Shown here piece after piece: positions 43,385 through 54,948 of a stretch of 64,000 nucleotides of DNA; position 1 is the stretch's first letter, and the number at the start of each line of letters is the position of its first letter. A program made the translations under genes and the position numbers. The stretch lies in NCBI GenBank assembly GCA_951640165.1, contig OX621255.1, forward strand, positions 29,238,001 to 29,302,000, read 5' to 3'. The notes under the pieces are model-generated. The model did not search any database. It saw only the letters and a list, made by a program, of their open reading frames with translations, and was not told the origin of the DNA. The DNA comes from Pseudoips prasinana. Lineage: Eukaryota > Arthropoda > Insecta > Lepidoptera > Nolidae.

Positions 43385-43535
43385 ACTGCCTACATCCAGC
43401 GACTCCCTATAGCTCGTCCAACAGATGGCAGCTGGGGCAGAAAGGGTCGAAGTGACGACTAAGAACTAGAAGACAGGGTGGACAGGCCCCCAAATTATGG
43501 ACCGACGACCTTGCAAGGATCGCGGTAATCAGTAT
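43385..43535 (+). pseudogene. RTE RT C-terminal fragment
   Basis: The plus strand reads GQKGSKWRLRTRRQ, then WTDDLARIAV after shifts, the segment equivalent to TRWTDDLARVA at 5.1 kb. The preceding tgcctacatccagcgactcc is the inverse of the next segment, again giving opposed pieces. Confidence 0.6.
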
Positions 43536-43549
43536 ATATTATACTATAG

Positions 43550-43830
43550 TATATTGCTGTGTGGCTGACGGCAAAGAATATCGCCACCCCATCCCATCCC
43601 GTGTGGGGGGCGTAAAAGTCATCCCTTGGCAATTTCTACTGGAGAGCGGGCAGCAGTGGCTCTTTGTGAACTAAGACCATCACACTGTGATCGTCATAGT
43701 TCAAAAATTGATCGTCAAGCGTGGCGATTATGGCATATCCCTCCAAATGACGGACACAACTCCTTTTTGGAAATCTTTTGGGGAGGTCTTTGTCCAGCAG
43801 TAGAGATCATTATGCTGACATGGTCATGAC
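43550..43830 (+). mobile_element. RTE tail (variant family), plus, near complete
   Basis: ctgacggcaaagaatatcgc, catcccgtgtggggggcgta, gcgggcagcagtggctcttt, gcgtggcgattatggcatat, gacggacacaactccttttt, then ggaggtctttgtccagcagt and gctgacatggtcatga. The best reference copies are here and at 51380. Confidence 0.8.
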
Positions 43831-44150
43831 TAGAAGACTTAATTCTTAGCATTCCATGGATTCACCGTGCGGAAACCGGGTCCATCGCGTGGTAGAGGAG
43901 GGAACACTTGACAGAGTATGAGACTTGCGACTCAGAGTTAGGTTTAAGGAGTCCCCCTGTGATGCATCAACGCTCACCATATCTACCTCTCAGTGTTCCC
44001 TCCTCTTCCTAGCCAATATTAATCAAGAATGTGTTGAAATAATATTGTGCTACCTATGCAGTGAACTTATACCAGCAGAGGTTTGGTGTACGAGTGTGTC
44101 ATCATACCATTCTGGATGCCGTGTACAGGTTTAGATAAGACGGAGAAGCT

Positions 44151-44306
44151 ATGACCCGCTTCCATTGGATTCGAAAAGAACGACGCAATATTTTGTGGAC
44201 TGACGAGTCCACATTCACACGGGTTGGTATGTTCAACATACACATTGCGCATTATTGGACTGAGGGAAATCCTCGTGTTGTGCGGCCTGACCACTATCAG
44301 ATTCGA
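44151..44306 (+). pseudogene. IS630/Tc1-type transposase fragment
   Basis: The plus frame reads MTRFHWIRKERRNILWTDES, then TFTRVGMFNIH and HYWTEGNPRVVRPDHYQIRF. TDES is the region of the first catalytic Asp in these transposases. At 44306 the sequence switches directly to a LINE. Upstream, 43930-44150 may hold more of the same gene, but frames are broken. Confidence 0.65.
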
Positions 44307-46145
44307 TTTAGTTTAAAAAATCTGATAACAAAATAAAATCAGCTTGGCAAATAATTAATACTGAAACTGGTAAACGTAGATTAAGAGATCAAACAGTAGT
44401 ATTGAATATTGGTGATGAACTGGTTTCAGACAAGCTTACCATTGCCAATTTATTTGCTGCTTTTTTGCAACTATACCCGTGGATATTACTAAGTGCCTTT
44501 CATCATCACCAGATGTGGCTGAACTCTTTTTAAATCAAAGTTTAAAACAAACTGTGCCTAACCGTAACAAGTGATGATATATAAGAGTATTAAAAGGAAA
44601 GGCACAGAAGATTTGTGGGGACTGTCTGTTAAAGCAATTGAATCAATCGTACTAAACATTGCTACAATCCTTGCAGCCATCTTCAATGGCTGTATAAGTG
44701 ATGGTGTCTTTCCTGATTTAATGAAAATAAGTAAGATAGTACCCGTTTTCAAGGCAGGTTGTTCAAAAAATGCCACGAATTATAGGCCTATCTCAATACT
44801 GCCAGCTTTAAGTAAAATATTTGAAAAGCTGATACTCAGCCAAATGTTGTCGCACTTTAACATGAATGAGATATTTATTGCATAACAAGCAGTTCGGGTT
44901 TACAAGGGGCCGCTCTACTCAAGATGCAGGTTGCATATTAATTAGGTCAATATTGGAGGCTTGGGAGGGATCGCAGGATGCGCTGGGAGTTTTCTGTGAT
45001 CTCTCTAAGGCTTTTGATTGCGTGGATCACCGTACGCTCGTTGTTAAACTGAAGTATAATGGAATATCTGGCACATCTCTTGATCTTGTGATGTCCTATT
45101 TATCAGGGCGAGAACAGATGGTTTCGATAGGCGGTGTCACTTCGGCACGTCATCCTGTGAAAATGGGGGTGCCCCAAGGATCTATATTGGGTCCATTTTT
45201 ATTTCTAGTTTATATAAATGATCTCCCTTATCTGGTACAGAAAGTATCAGACGTAGTTTTATTCGCTGATGATACGTCGCTCATATTTAAAGTAAATAGG
45301 AAGGAATAAGATCTTATTGAGCATAATAAAACACTCAGCCTTATATCAGAATGGTTTTCGGCAAATAATCTCTTTTTAAATGCAGGGAAAACTAAATGCA
45401 TCAGGTTCTCATTGCCGAATGTGACTCAAATTGTACCAACAGTTGCACTTAATGCGGAAATATTAGATTAAGTCCCATCGACCGTATTTTTAGGATTGAC
45501 ACTTGATTCAAAATTGCAATGGGATCCTCAGATTTAAAAATTAGCAGGTAAATTAAGTTCGGCTTCCTATGCTGTCTGGAAAATAAGACAATTGTCAGAT
45601 GAACAAACTGCTAGATTAGTGTATTTCGCGTACTTTCATAACATTATGTCGTATGGCATTCTGCTGTGGGGTTCGGCGGCTGACATAGGTACTATTTTTG
45701 TATTGCAGAAAAGAGCAGTCAGAGCCATTTATGGTTTAGGCAGTCGCCATTCTTTGCGAAATTTGTTTAAAGAAATAAATATACTTACTGTGCCATCGGA
45801 ATATATATATATCAGAATATAATGTTTGTTAGAAAAAATATTCATAAATATAAAAAGAAAAGTGAACTGCATAATATAAATACTAGGAATAAAAACAAAC
45901 TAGCCATGCCAGGCTTTAGAGCAAGCAAAACTAATAAATCATTTTTAGGAAATTGTATTAGGTTTTATAACAAGCTTCCTACTCAAATTACTGATCTGCC
46001 TGACATAAGTTTTAAAACACATATTAAACGTATACTTATGGCTAGGGGTTATTACACCACTAAAGAGTACATCGATGACAAAGACGTCTGGCTCTCACTT
46101 CCTACCTGCACATTGCTCGCTGGAGATCTTGTAGCCATATAGACA
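44307..46145 (+). pseudogene. CR1/Jockey-group LINE, 5'-truncated and frameshifted
   Basis: It aligns from residue ~363 of the 55.9-kb protein to its end. First SAWQIINTETGKRRLRD, then the RT: KISKIVPVFKAGCSKNATNY, RPISILPALSKIFEK, FGFTRGRSTQDAG, FCDLSKAFDCVDHRTL, GVPQGSILGPFLFLVYINDL and FADDTSLIFK. The C-terminal part follows (VLQKRAVRAIYGLG, INILTVPSEYIY, IRFYNKLPTQI, ARGYYTTKEYI). Separate frames at 44571-44885, 44866-45309, 45592-45822 and 45822-46142 show at least four frameshifts or stops. The catalytic residues survive but the protein is broken. The 3' UTR (to ~46300) differs from that of the 55.8-kb element, so this is a sister family. Confidence 0.9.
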
Positions 46146-46384
46146 TCACTGATCTGCTGTGTTACGTGAACTATCTGTAAATGATTGCTATGATATACTT
46201 AATTTAAAATTATTGACTCTGTCTCAAAATGAATAATGTTATTGTTTCGAAGTTTTCTTTTGTATACCTAAATATAATCTAAAATAATAAGCATTCAGAC
46301 AACCGATCGAGCATATATTGTGTTTGCCTACTGAATAATTACTCTAATTGGACCAAATCCCGTGTTCATGCCCGCTTGAATATG

Positions 46385-46818
46385 TTTCGCCGGACCGTCT
46401 CAACTGGGTCGTGTTGAAACCGGTAGTAGATGAACCCACTGAGTTTGTTTCGCTGGGTCTTCTCAGTTGGGGCGCATTAGATCCGGTGGTAGCATTAAAG
46501 CGCGACCGTCGTTATTAACACAAGGTCCGTCATAATAGTAATACCTTAATATAGACAGAACCATTGACAACATGTAGTAAAAATATTAGACTTAAACTAG
46601 AGAATTAAACATAATCTCTTGACAATAACTTGATACGAGCTAGGTAAATATCATTGCTATAATAAAATAAATTTTATAAATGTTTTCATACAATGTGTAC
46701 CTAAATATCTATGTTACTAGAAATAATAGTGTATACAACTATATTACTACAAACATGTTCTGACTATTTACAAGCGCTTTTTTAAAGTCTACGTGAATAA
46801 AAACCTTTTTTATTTTAT
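46385..46818 (+). mobile_element. LINE family T 3' end, long copy, plus
   Basis: ctgagtttgtttcgctgggt, attaaagcgcgaccgtcgtt, gacaataacttgatacgagc, caagcgcttttttaaagtct and a (ttta)n tail. This is the longest T copy together with 25799. Confidence 0.85.
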
Positions 46819-48027
46819 TTTATTTTATTTAGTGTTAATGTGTGGGCCTACATTTGCGTGTAACGATAAGGCGGACTTGTGCAACAGTTTAGTAGATAAG
46901 TAGGTAGGGAGTGTGTAAATAACTGTAAATACGGTGCAATTGTTTTAAATAAGATGATTAACTTTTAAACATGCCAAGTTACTGTAATTTATCGTTATTT
47001 GATATTGATCTAAGTACCTATTGTTTAAAAATCCAAAGCCTGTTTTGAGTGTAATGTGAAGTTTATCATCTTAAGTTTTTTTGGAAAAATGCAGTAGCTG
47101 GTAAGTAAATGCACTTTTAAAACACTTATTCGCCTGCGTATTATTACAGATAGTGATTTCAGTTTCCACTCACCGAACAGATGGAAAGAGATAGCAGTTG
47201 TTTTCAATGACCAAGCGACACATCGCGCGTAATTTGTGAACGGCTTTATGCAGAGTAGAGTCAATGCTTATTTAACTTCTTTATTTTCTCAAATTGAAAT
47301 AACTGTTTCGGGGTAAAAAAACCTCTTTACTATTGTAATCTTTAAACACAATGCTACCTCCCATTAAAGCGGTGGCACATATTTTTGTAACACCTTATAT
47401 ACAACAAAAGAAGTAGTATATTAAGGTAACGCACAAAATAAAAAACCTTCGATATTACAGACTACATTTAATTGATTAACTATACTAAAATTGATTACAT
47501 CGTTGTCTGTTCGTTGCAAAATCACCACATTTTAACAAATATAATTATTTACGTGTAATTTTATCTACTATACAAGAATATTGTACAAATTTATATATTT
47601 TTCTTGCATTGTTTTTTTGATAGTAGGTACATAATGATATTATATAAAAAATACACTAGAAATGATACTTATAAGTTTAATGGCACTCATAGCCTATAGT
47701 ATTTTGATGATTTTTTGCGAAATATTATATTTATTTCAAAGTATTTACATTTCCTGATGAAATTTTATGAATATTTATAGTCTACTTCGGTTGAACAAAT
47801 CCTTTCTTTAAAGTGATATAATAAATACTTTACAAGTAAATATATATTTACCGTAAGTATCAAATTCAACTATTTTCGATATGTTCAGAAATAACAATGA
47901 CAATATTAAACTTTATATTATTTTATTTTATCCTAAGTAAATATTAAATAAAATCGTTGTTATGCTTAAATAACAAATGCTTGTAACAACGCATATCTGT
48001 GAAAACCCTAGTTGTCTTATAGTTATT
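46819..48027. other. No gene or repeat recognised
   Basis: AT-rich. One minus frame (47025-47264) lacks motifs. Probably intergenic or intronic. Confidence 0.4.
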
Positions 48028-48515
48028 TCAAAACCACACTAACAAATCCAAACACTAATTTCTGTTGTGTGAATTAATTATTTAATTTCAAAATTTACAA
48101 TAAACCGTCACGGTTGGATTTGTGGGTGTCATTCCATACAACACTCACAAATTCAATGCCTCATTTCTATATGGTGAATTAATAATAAAACTTTAAAATT
48201 AACAATTCACCCTACAGAAATTAATGTTGGTATTCGTGGGTATCATTCCAAAACCACATTCAAATCCAAACATTTCTATAGGGTGAATTGATATTAAAAC
48301 TTTATAATTAATAATTCACACTAAAGAAATTAGTGATAGTATTCATGGGTATCGTTCCAAAACCAAATTCTCAAATCAAAATACTCATTTCTGTAAGATG
48401 AATTAATAATAAAACTTAAAAAAATATTAATTCACACTATTGAACTGAGTATTGGATTTCTGAGAGTTATTCCAAAACCATACTCACAAATCCAAACACT
48501 CATGTCTATAGTGCG
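48028..48515. repeat. Tandem array of hairpin units, ~106-115 bp x 4-5
   Basis: Anchors (ccaaaaccac or variants) fall near 48028, 48134, 48248, 48357 and 48472. Within each unit atttctrtarggtgaatta and its inverse taattcacyctacagaaat flank an A/T core, so every unit folds into a hairpin. The junctions between units are also inverted (gatttgtgggtgt ... acactcacaaat). The array is thus built of alternating inverted half-units. Confidence 0.9.
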
Positions 48516-48769
48516 ACGTTTTTAGTAATTTTTTTCTAAAGCCGACAACCGGATATTATCACCCTATCTATTCTTTACATACCAACCTATTATATCCCAT
48601 CTACTGACTAATTTTTGTTTTGTACACACGTTTTTATCAAAAAAATGATAGGTACACATATTATATCATAACATATTTTAATTATTATTCAAGAAGTAAC
48701 TGATTAAAGTGTCAATGCCAAAATTAATGAAATATTATAATCCACTTGTTTAAATTAAATTAGCGACAG

Positions 48770-48892
48770 AAGCTTCACATCATATTCTGGAAATCGCTGG
48801 ATGCGGAAAGCGCAAGACCGGCAATTGTGAAGATCTTTGGGGGAAACCTTTGTCCAACAGTGGACGTCTTTCGGCTGATATGATGAGAAGCT
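48770..48892 (+). mobile_element. RTE-type LINE 3' end, plus
   Basis: ggaaatcgctggatgcggaa, then cgcaagaccggcaattgtga and gtggacgtctttcggctgat, equivalent to the SRWMRKAQDRQL...WTSFG end, with a short (gat) tail. Confidence 0.75.
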
Positions 48893-48944
48893 TCACAATT
48901 AAAGTCAGTTCACCTCATAGCATACTATGCTGTGCGAATGTCAG

Positions 48945-49178
48945 ACAGAGAATCATCACCCCATACTATCCCGTGGGGGGCGTAGAAGTCGACCCGAGGG
49001 AGTCACTGCCAGAGGACGGGCAGCAGCGTCTCTCTGAGTACTATTACCATCATACTGCGATCGCCAACCCGACTGCCAAGCGTGGCGATTATGACATATC
49101 CCTCCAAGATGATACTTAGGGGAGGCTTTTGTCCAGCAGCGGAATTTTTACAGTTATTACGATGATGATGATGAAAGT
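48945..49178 (+). mobile_element. RTE tail (variant family), plus
   Basis: ctatcccgtggggggcgtag, aagtcgacccgagggagtca, gacgggcagcagcgtctctc, then gcgtggcgattatgacatat and a (gat)n end at 49162. The last 20 bp before the tail are shortened. Confidence 0.75.
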
Positions 49179-51375
49179 TAGTTTAGAAAAATAACAATGA
49201 GAGCACGCTTTGGTTTTCGTCTCGACGCCGTTTAGATTCTCGCACTGGACAACTATTTTAATGATCCAGATTTGTTTGTTCTTTGTGGCCGTGATGTGCA
49301 ATTTTGCAAAGTAACCCAGGGATAGAGCAAGGGCAATTTATTTGTGCTGGTGTAAAAAATATTTTTATTGGAGAAATGATTTAATTTTATTTCAAAGCTT
49401 CCCTTTATGGAATCTATTTAGTTTTGATTTTCATTGCTGTGAAGTTTCATTCGCTAGCTTAATTTAACGAGGTATTGTATCGATAGCAGAAATAGATTTA
49501 TATAAGATAAGTATAAAAAACATAATCAGAATTTTTTTGTAAGTAATGAAATATTTAAAAATGTAATTAAATTGAACAGATGCAAATTTGGTTCTTTACG
49601 GGAGATTACGATTATATTATTCATATGAAAACTGTTTTAAAAAAATACAATATATTAAAGAAGATTTTACATAGCGATACTTATTAATATAACCCATAAG
49701 TAGTAAAATAGTCATAGCTCTTTTTATAAAAAATAAGAAAATAATTGAATTACATTTTAACATATAAGAAATATTCACGATTGACACAAAACAAATTAAT
49801 ATAACATTTACGACTAATTATAAGTTCTTATACGCACTAATTTTCCATTCTCCGTTACTAAGGCACAATTAAATAGGTATATAAATGACTATATAGCTCT
49901 TATCTACAACTGCATACTACATTAAACATAACAATTCATAATAAAAAAAAATACATACATTTGTCTATGGTTTTCGGCCAAACATTTTTCCTGTTAAATG
50001 GATAACCAAAGAGGATCAAACTGTTGCTGAATATACTAATGCCACAAGTATAATATAGAAATCCAAAAATATTAACAAAACAAAAAGATTATATACTTTT
50101 TAGCCTTTTGGCGCGGATAAGGTTTGCTGAGTTGCTACACTTTGTCCTCTTCTCCCAAAACGATAGCTACTATAGAGTTTTGGTGACAGGAGACGTCTTT
50201 CTCTCATTGAAATATTTTATAACTTCGATAGTTTAAGGCAATTTTATTTTTATTGTTAGTCTTAACACTGAAATATAAGGAATATTGCATAATTGTGATA
50301 CATGAAAATATTAAATAATTATTCATGTCACGATTCTAGTTTCTCTATTATTATGAAAAGTTATACTGACAATTTAAAAACAAATGACATATATAAACCA
50401 AATTAATAACAAATCTCATATATATTATAAATTTAATAAATGGAATGATTTTTTATTAGCTCTTAAGAACTCCAGATAGTGTTAGGTCCGTAAATTTACT
50501 TATCGATGGCTTAGAAGACAAAGTACTAAGTACAATCTAATTCCCTATTAATTAACACATTTGTCTTCTAGGTTATCGATATGGGTCTCGATTAGAAGCC
50601 GCGTTTAACTTTATAGTCTTCAAGTTTTAATTAATTGCTACTCTGATCTGAGTATCACCTCTAAGTACGGACCTAAGCGTTCTATTAAACCACATTTTAC
50701 ATCAAACTTTCCGATAAGTCACAAACACTTCATCTTATTGGACGCAAATGTCACATTGACGTAAATTCAACAAGAAACTATGCACAAATACAACCAATCG
50801 TTGAACTGACATATCTATTCCATTTTGACATTTCTTAACGACGGGACCGCTCTTTAGTTTTCATTTTTATGCACAACATGAATTTAACATAACAATTCAT
50901 CCCATTTTAGGGACCTTTTACTTCCAAAGCTATTCGCGATATACGCATCCTACATTCATTCATGCCATTTTAGATGAACTGGCTTCAAGCCAGTTCCTAT
51001 TTGATAAAAGTGACATTGACAAGTGGCATTATTATACTATTTTTGCAGGTATTACTGATGATTCTATCTTTGACACCACTAATCTAAATGCTATACATCT
51101 CGGTCTCTAATTTAGTTAGTATGAAATGATTACGGCATATATAGAACTGTCAAACTATTAAAAGTACACACTTATACTCAAACGTAGTTTATTATTGTCT
51201 CTTTGCCTATACACGCACCGGGCACACGAGTAGTCGACAGGTCTTGAGGTGTCACTTGTTTTTACTCAGTATTTTGCGCCAAAAATAACTAAACACCACT
51301 AACAATGCCCTGTCCTTTCATAAGAACTATGTTAGAATCTTAAATTAAGTTGGTAGGTATAGCAGGTAGATTGGT
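49179..51375. other. Long stretch without recognised gene or repeat
   Basis: AT-rich with scattered TA runs. No frame over 65 codons, no splice-bounded GC-rich block, no family copy. The lowest density of mobile DNA in the window. Confidence 0.45.
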
Positions 51376-51648
51376 AGGTTACTGTGTAGCTGACGACAAA
51401 GAATATCGCCAACCCATATCACCATGGGGGGCATAGGCGTAAGGCGACCCGACCTGACGGAAAATCTTCCAGAGAATGGGCAGCAGCATTTCTCTGTGTA
51501 CTATGACCATAATACTACAATTGCCAACCCGTCTACCAAACGTGGTGATTATGGCATCGTCCTCCAAATGATGGACACAACTCCATTGTGGAAATCTTTT
51601 GGGAAGGCCTTTGTCCAGCAGTAAACGTCATTCGGCTGACATGATGAG
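51376..51648 (+). mobile_element. RTE tail (variant family), plus, complete
   Basis: gctgacgacaaagaatatcg, ggggggcataggcgtaaggc, gaatgggcagcagcatttct, gtggtgattatggcatcgtc, then gatggacacaactccattgt and ggcctttgtccagcagtaaa with gctgacatgatgagg. Confidence 0.8.
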
Positions 51649-52170
51649 GTATAGCATAGCATCGGGGACATTACCATTGCCACGTCAAATTTGACGTTTA
51701 TATATCAAATTGCAGATGTCATCGCCAAATGTCACTTTTAAAATAATGCCTTTATTTAATAAATTCTCAGTTCTATTCAATATTTCAACAAGGGATTATG
51801 TGTATTAATAAATTCTCATGCAAGTATATCAATTTTACGTCAACGACATGTAATATTCATAGAAGACAAAAAGTTTTAAAAGTCGTTTATGTATAACTTC
51901 AATGGTTGGAGCGAATCGGTAAATGATCATTACAAATATCAAACTAATCTTAGGTACCCTGCTCACATAGGTACGTAATCTAAAGCAATTACTTAATCGA
52001 TAATGGAATTTTAAAAAACGTTCGTGACAAATCGAATTAAAACCTAATCGATTCCTTAATCCGTTCTCGGTATTCAATAAAATTGGATTATATTTTTAAC
52101 GAATGCAAAAGTCATTATAATATGCATTCGTCCAGATTCGTAATCGAGGTAAAATATTGTATTTTCTCAG
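51649..52170. other. No gene or repeat recognised
   Basis: AT-rich; one minus frame at 51835-52077 without motifs. Confidence 0.4.
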
Positions 52171-52232
52171 TGTGTTGCTGATTCCGAGCTCAGCCGATAG
52201 ATGGCGCCGCGCAGCTGATGGCGTTGTGTTAT
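52165..52232 (-). other. Candidate small exon, minus
   Basis: On the minus strand attttacatttcag|ATAACACAACGCC is a good 3' splice site, followed by a GC-rich block (from catcagctgcgcggcgccat). One frame reads QRHQLRGAIYRLSSESATH and a stop. If joined to the donor of the 54.1-kb exon, the frame would stop at once (AG|A TAA), so it would then be 3' UTR. Confidence 0.25.
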
Positions 52233-52544
52233 CTGAAATGTAAAATTACTGGTTTTAGATATGCATACGTATGGTTTAAAATGAGTCATCGCGATTACAC
52301 GTAGCTCTAAAGCTAGAAGCCAGACTTTCCGGTGGGTCTAGATAAATAATAACAGATATGCTAGGAACGTACCAATTTAAAAAGTCGTAAGTTTATCATT
52401 TATACACTGTGAATCTCGCACTCACAGCGGAAGAGAGGGGGAGAGAAGCAGCTGTATTTTATTAAATAATCAAAAAATTCTGAGATTTCAGAGAGGAGAG
52501 TCCGAAAATCCCGAAAACTGAAGACAAATTCTGAGATTTATTTA

Positions 52545-53000
52545 TTTATTGTTTGGAAACCAACAGCTATACATAAAAAATATTACTGCTATAATAGGAA
52601 ACATAAAGCCAATTACAGGTTTCCACGGATAGCGACTGATACACACATACAATGCTTCCGATTTTACTCTTAAACAGAGTAGCTGAAGACATATTATTAC
52701 GTTAAAAGTTATTGGAAAAAATTAAGGTTCAGCTGCCTGCGTGCCACCTCGCTCTTGGTATTAAATGGGTCAAAATCAAACTTGTTACATAATTTATTAA
52801 AATCGTTGCTCGCTCGTACTATATATGAATTTTGCCTATAATTAGTCGACGAAAATGGAATAGATATAGGTGTATTAAATGTAGACGATCTTTGGGGAAC
52901 GTTAAAGTGCAGTTTCTGAAAAATATGGGGACAGTCAATCTCATTAGATTAGAATTGCTTTAATAAAGAGATATGGTAACCTTAGTCCCATCTCAATCAC
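52545..53000 (-). pseudogene. Jockey-like LINE RT C-terminus, minus
   Basis: The minus strand reads DCPHIFQKLHFNVPQRSSTF, then NTPISIPFSSTNYRQNSYIV, RASNDFNKLC and DPFNTKSEVARRQLNLNFF. This is the typical end of Jockey-clade RT proteins. It is truncated at the N-terminal side, with a 3' UTR down to tttatttatttattg at 52545. Confidence 0.75.
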
Positions 53001-53159
53001 AGATATCTGAATATAGTTGTTCTATGTTCTATAATCTCAATAAATCGGGATCCTCAGGTCGGAACCAGTCTCGCCAAGCCGGTCTAAATTGTGCGTCATT
53101 CAGATGTACGAGGAAAGGTAAGCTTATATTTAACTTGTATAAAACTAACCCGTAAAACA

Positions 53160-53640
53160 AAACTGCGTGGGACATATTTATAGAGCTCAAGTGTGTGCGC
53201 AACTAAAATCACTTCTGGCCCGACCCAGGATTTGAACCCAGGGTCTTGTTATCTACGGTTGAACATGCTACCGCTAGACCAATGAGGCAGTCACCAAAGA
53301 GTGAAAAATAGTAGAGTAATAGCTCAAAGTTGCAGATAATTTTTTTCCGTCTAGCCCCCTATCACAACGCGCGATAAGGAACTTCGTTCCAAAAATTACT
53401 CAGTATCCCGGAGTCAGGGAGTTGGCGGTATTTATATACCCCCGTGCCTCGATGGGTACCTACGTAAAGCCGTTGGTTCGGTACCTGATATCCCCGTCGT
53501 GTCGTAAGTCACACATTTGTGCATTATAAATTATAATGCACAAATGTGTGACTATAATTTATAATAGCACACGCATGCTAGGTTCCATTGAGATTGACCG
53601 CCGTGGTCAAAGTTAAGCCAGAACATTATTAACAATAGCC
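53160..53640. mobile_element. SINE S2 pieces, rearranged around a palindrome
   Basis: Minus-oriented head at 53200-53290 (cgacccaggatttgaaccca). At 53395-53505 a plus-oriented body piece (ggagtcagggagttggcggt). At 53570-53640 another piece (accgccgtggtc). Between the first two lies the unnamed repeat also found at 31.4 kb. The order shows inversion of part of the SINE. Confidence 0.6.
53508..53552. repeat. Perfect hairpin, 22-bp arms, 1-nt centre
   Basis: gtcacacatttgtgcattat(aa) pairs exactly with (tt)ataatgcacaaatgtgtgac around one A. The following 20 bp repeats actataatttataat. Confidence 0.95.
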
Positions 53641-53751
53641 GACGTAACCAAAAATTTGTCTAGGAGCACTATTATTAATTTTTCTTGTCCACCCAACAGT
53701 TGTCTGGAAGAGATCGCTACAAAGCGATAAGACCGCCAATTGTATCTGTAT

Positions 53752-53968
53752 TTGCTTCATCATCATCATCATCATATCAGCCGAAAGACGTCCACTGCTG
53801 GACAAAGGCCTCTCCAAAGATCTCCACAATTGCCGGTCTTGCGCTATTCGCATCCAGCAGTTTCCAGCGACCCGCACAAGATCATCGGTCCATCTTGTAG
53901 GGAGCCTGCCCACGCTGCGTCTTCCGGTTCGTGGTCGCCACTCAAGAACCTTTCTGCGCCAACTGTAT
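53752..53968 (-). mobile_element. RTE-type LINE 3' end, minus
   Basis: (cat)n, atatcagccgaaagacgtcc, ctgctggacaaaggcctctc, ctccacaattgccggtcttg, then the RT end reading PTRWTDDLVRVAGNCWMRIA on the minus strand. 5'-truncated at about residue RRSVGR. Confidence 0.85.
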
Positions 53969-54053
53969 TTGCTTAGATTAAGATTATCTATTGTGTTTTC
54001 TGGTGCATTAAAGTGTACTCTATCTATTATTTACAGTAAGAATCAAAAGTCAG

Positions 54054-54182
54054 CTACCTAGGAGCGTGCCTCTGGCGCATCACGTGAGGGAGTTCCCGTC
54101 GCTCCTCGTCTCCCAGCTGAAGCCCCGCCACCAGCTGCATGATCTCTCGCTCCTTCTTCAGTTCCTCGCGACCTGACTCCAC
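54054..54182 (-). CDS. Host gene exon, probably the last coding exon
   Basis: On the minus strand ctcttcacgtttcag|GTGGAG is a 3' splice site at 54182. The open frame then gives VESGREELKKEREIMQLVAG, continuing LQLGDEERRELPHVMRQRHA, then PR and TAG at 54054-54056. Codons favour G/C at third positions (CTG, GAG, AAG, GTG) against an AT-rich background, a clear sign of selection. The peptide is charged and probably helical. A donor-like AG|GTAGCT overlaps the stop; splicing there would also end the protein at once if the 52-kb exon follows. The gene runs right to left and its upstream exons are not identified here. Protein family unknown. Confidence 0.65.
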   Translation of the reverse strand: MESGREELKKEREIMQLVAGLQLGDEERRELPHVMRQRHAPR

Positions 54183-54214
54183 CTGAAACGTGAAGAGTTT
54201 AAAGTTAAAATTGA

Positions 54215-54530
54215 TCTTGAGACAACTAACCAACTGCCATCTGATCCCAAACTAGGCAAAGCCTGTGCATTGGCAACCAGACAACTGATAAACGTACACA
54301 CGGCTACACATTCCCAGTATAACTTGATCTCTCGTTGGATAGGATTTCCATACAATGACAGGTCAGCTTATATGGGAAATGTATAGCTTGATATGTTTCC
54401 GTGCGTACTTATATATTCCTAAATAGGTACACATATATTATAGAATTTATAGATAAATTACACCCAGATACATAACAAATACTGCTCATCACAGAAAAAT
54501 TTGTTTTGGTTGGGGATTTGCATCCAGAAA
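54215..54530 (-). mobile_element. SINE S1-type, minus, split by MITE M2
   Basis: Tail ctgccatctgatcccaaact (54235), then the M2 insertion, then gatacataacaaatactgct and gggatttgcatccag (body and decayed head). Confidence 0.65.
54289..54408. mobile_element. Small palindromic MITE (family M2)
   Basis: Ends gtacacacggctacacattc and tgatatgtttccgtgcgtac are inverse copies. The centre is ggatttccatacaatgacag, as at 11.3 kb. Length about 120 bp. Confidence 0.75.
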
Positions 54531-54687
54531 ACAGACAACAGCATTTTGAAGAAGATGAAGTATCAGTATTTGTTAAGTAAACTTTACTATGGAAGAGTAA
54601 GAATTTCTATAGACGTTTAAGAGTCTGAAACGAATAACCTTTACTTCCGTAACGTGGATTTTCCATGATAAGTTGCTATTAAACGTG

Positions 54688-54948
54688 CTGTATGGCTGAC
54701 GGCATAGAATATTGCCACCCCATTTCATTCCGTGGGGGGCGTAGAAGTTGACCCGAGGGTATACTTCTCAGAAAACGGGAAGCATCGTCTCTGTGTACTA
54801 TACCCATCATACTGCGATCGCCAACCCGTCTGCCAAGCGTGGCGATTATTGCATATCCCTCCAAATTATGGACACAACTCCATTATGGAAATCTTTTGGG
54901 GAGGGCTTTGTCCAGCAGTGTACGTCATTAGGCTGACATGATAGATGA
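54688..54948 (+). mobile_element. RTE tail (variant family), plus
   Basis: gctgacggcatagaatattg, gtggggggcgtagaagttga, gcgtggcgattattgcatat, ggacacaactccattatgga, then ggctttgtccagcagtgtac and ggctgacatgatag. Confidence 0.8.

Noticed and set aside
52973..53155. A plus-strand exon ending at a good donor (gaggaaag|gtaagc)
   Set aside because: The left part overlaps a LINE RT end on the other strand, and the codon pattern is weak. A real donor is possible, but there is not enough support.
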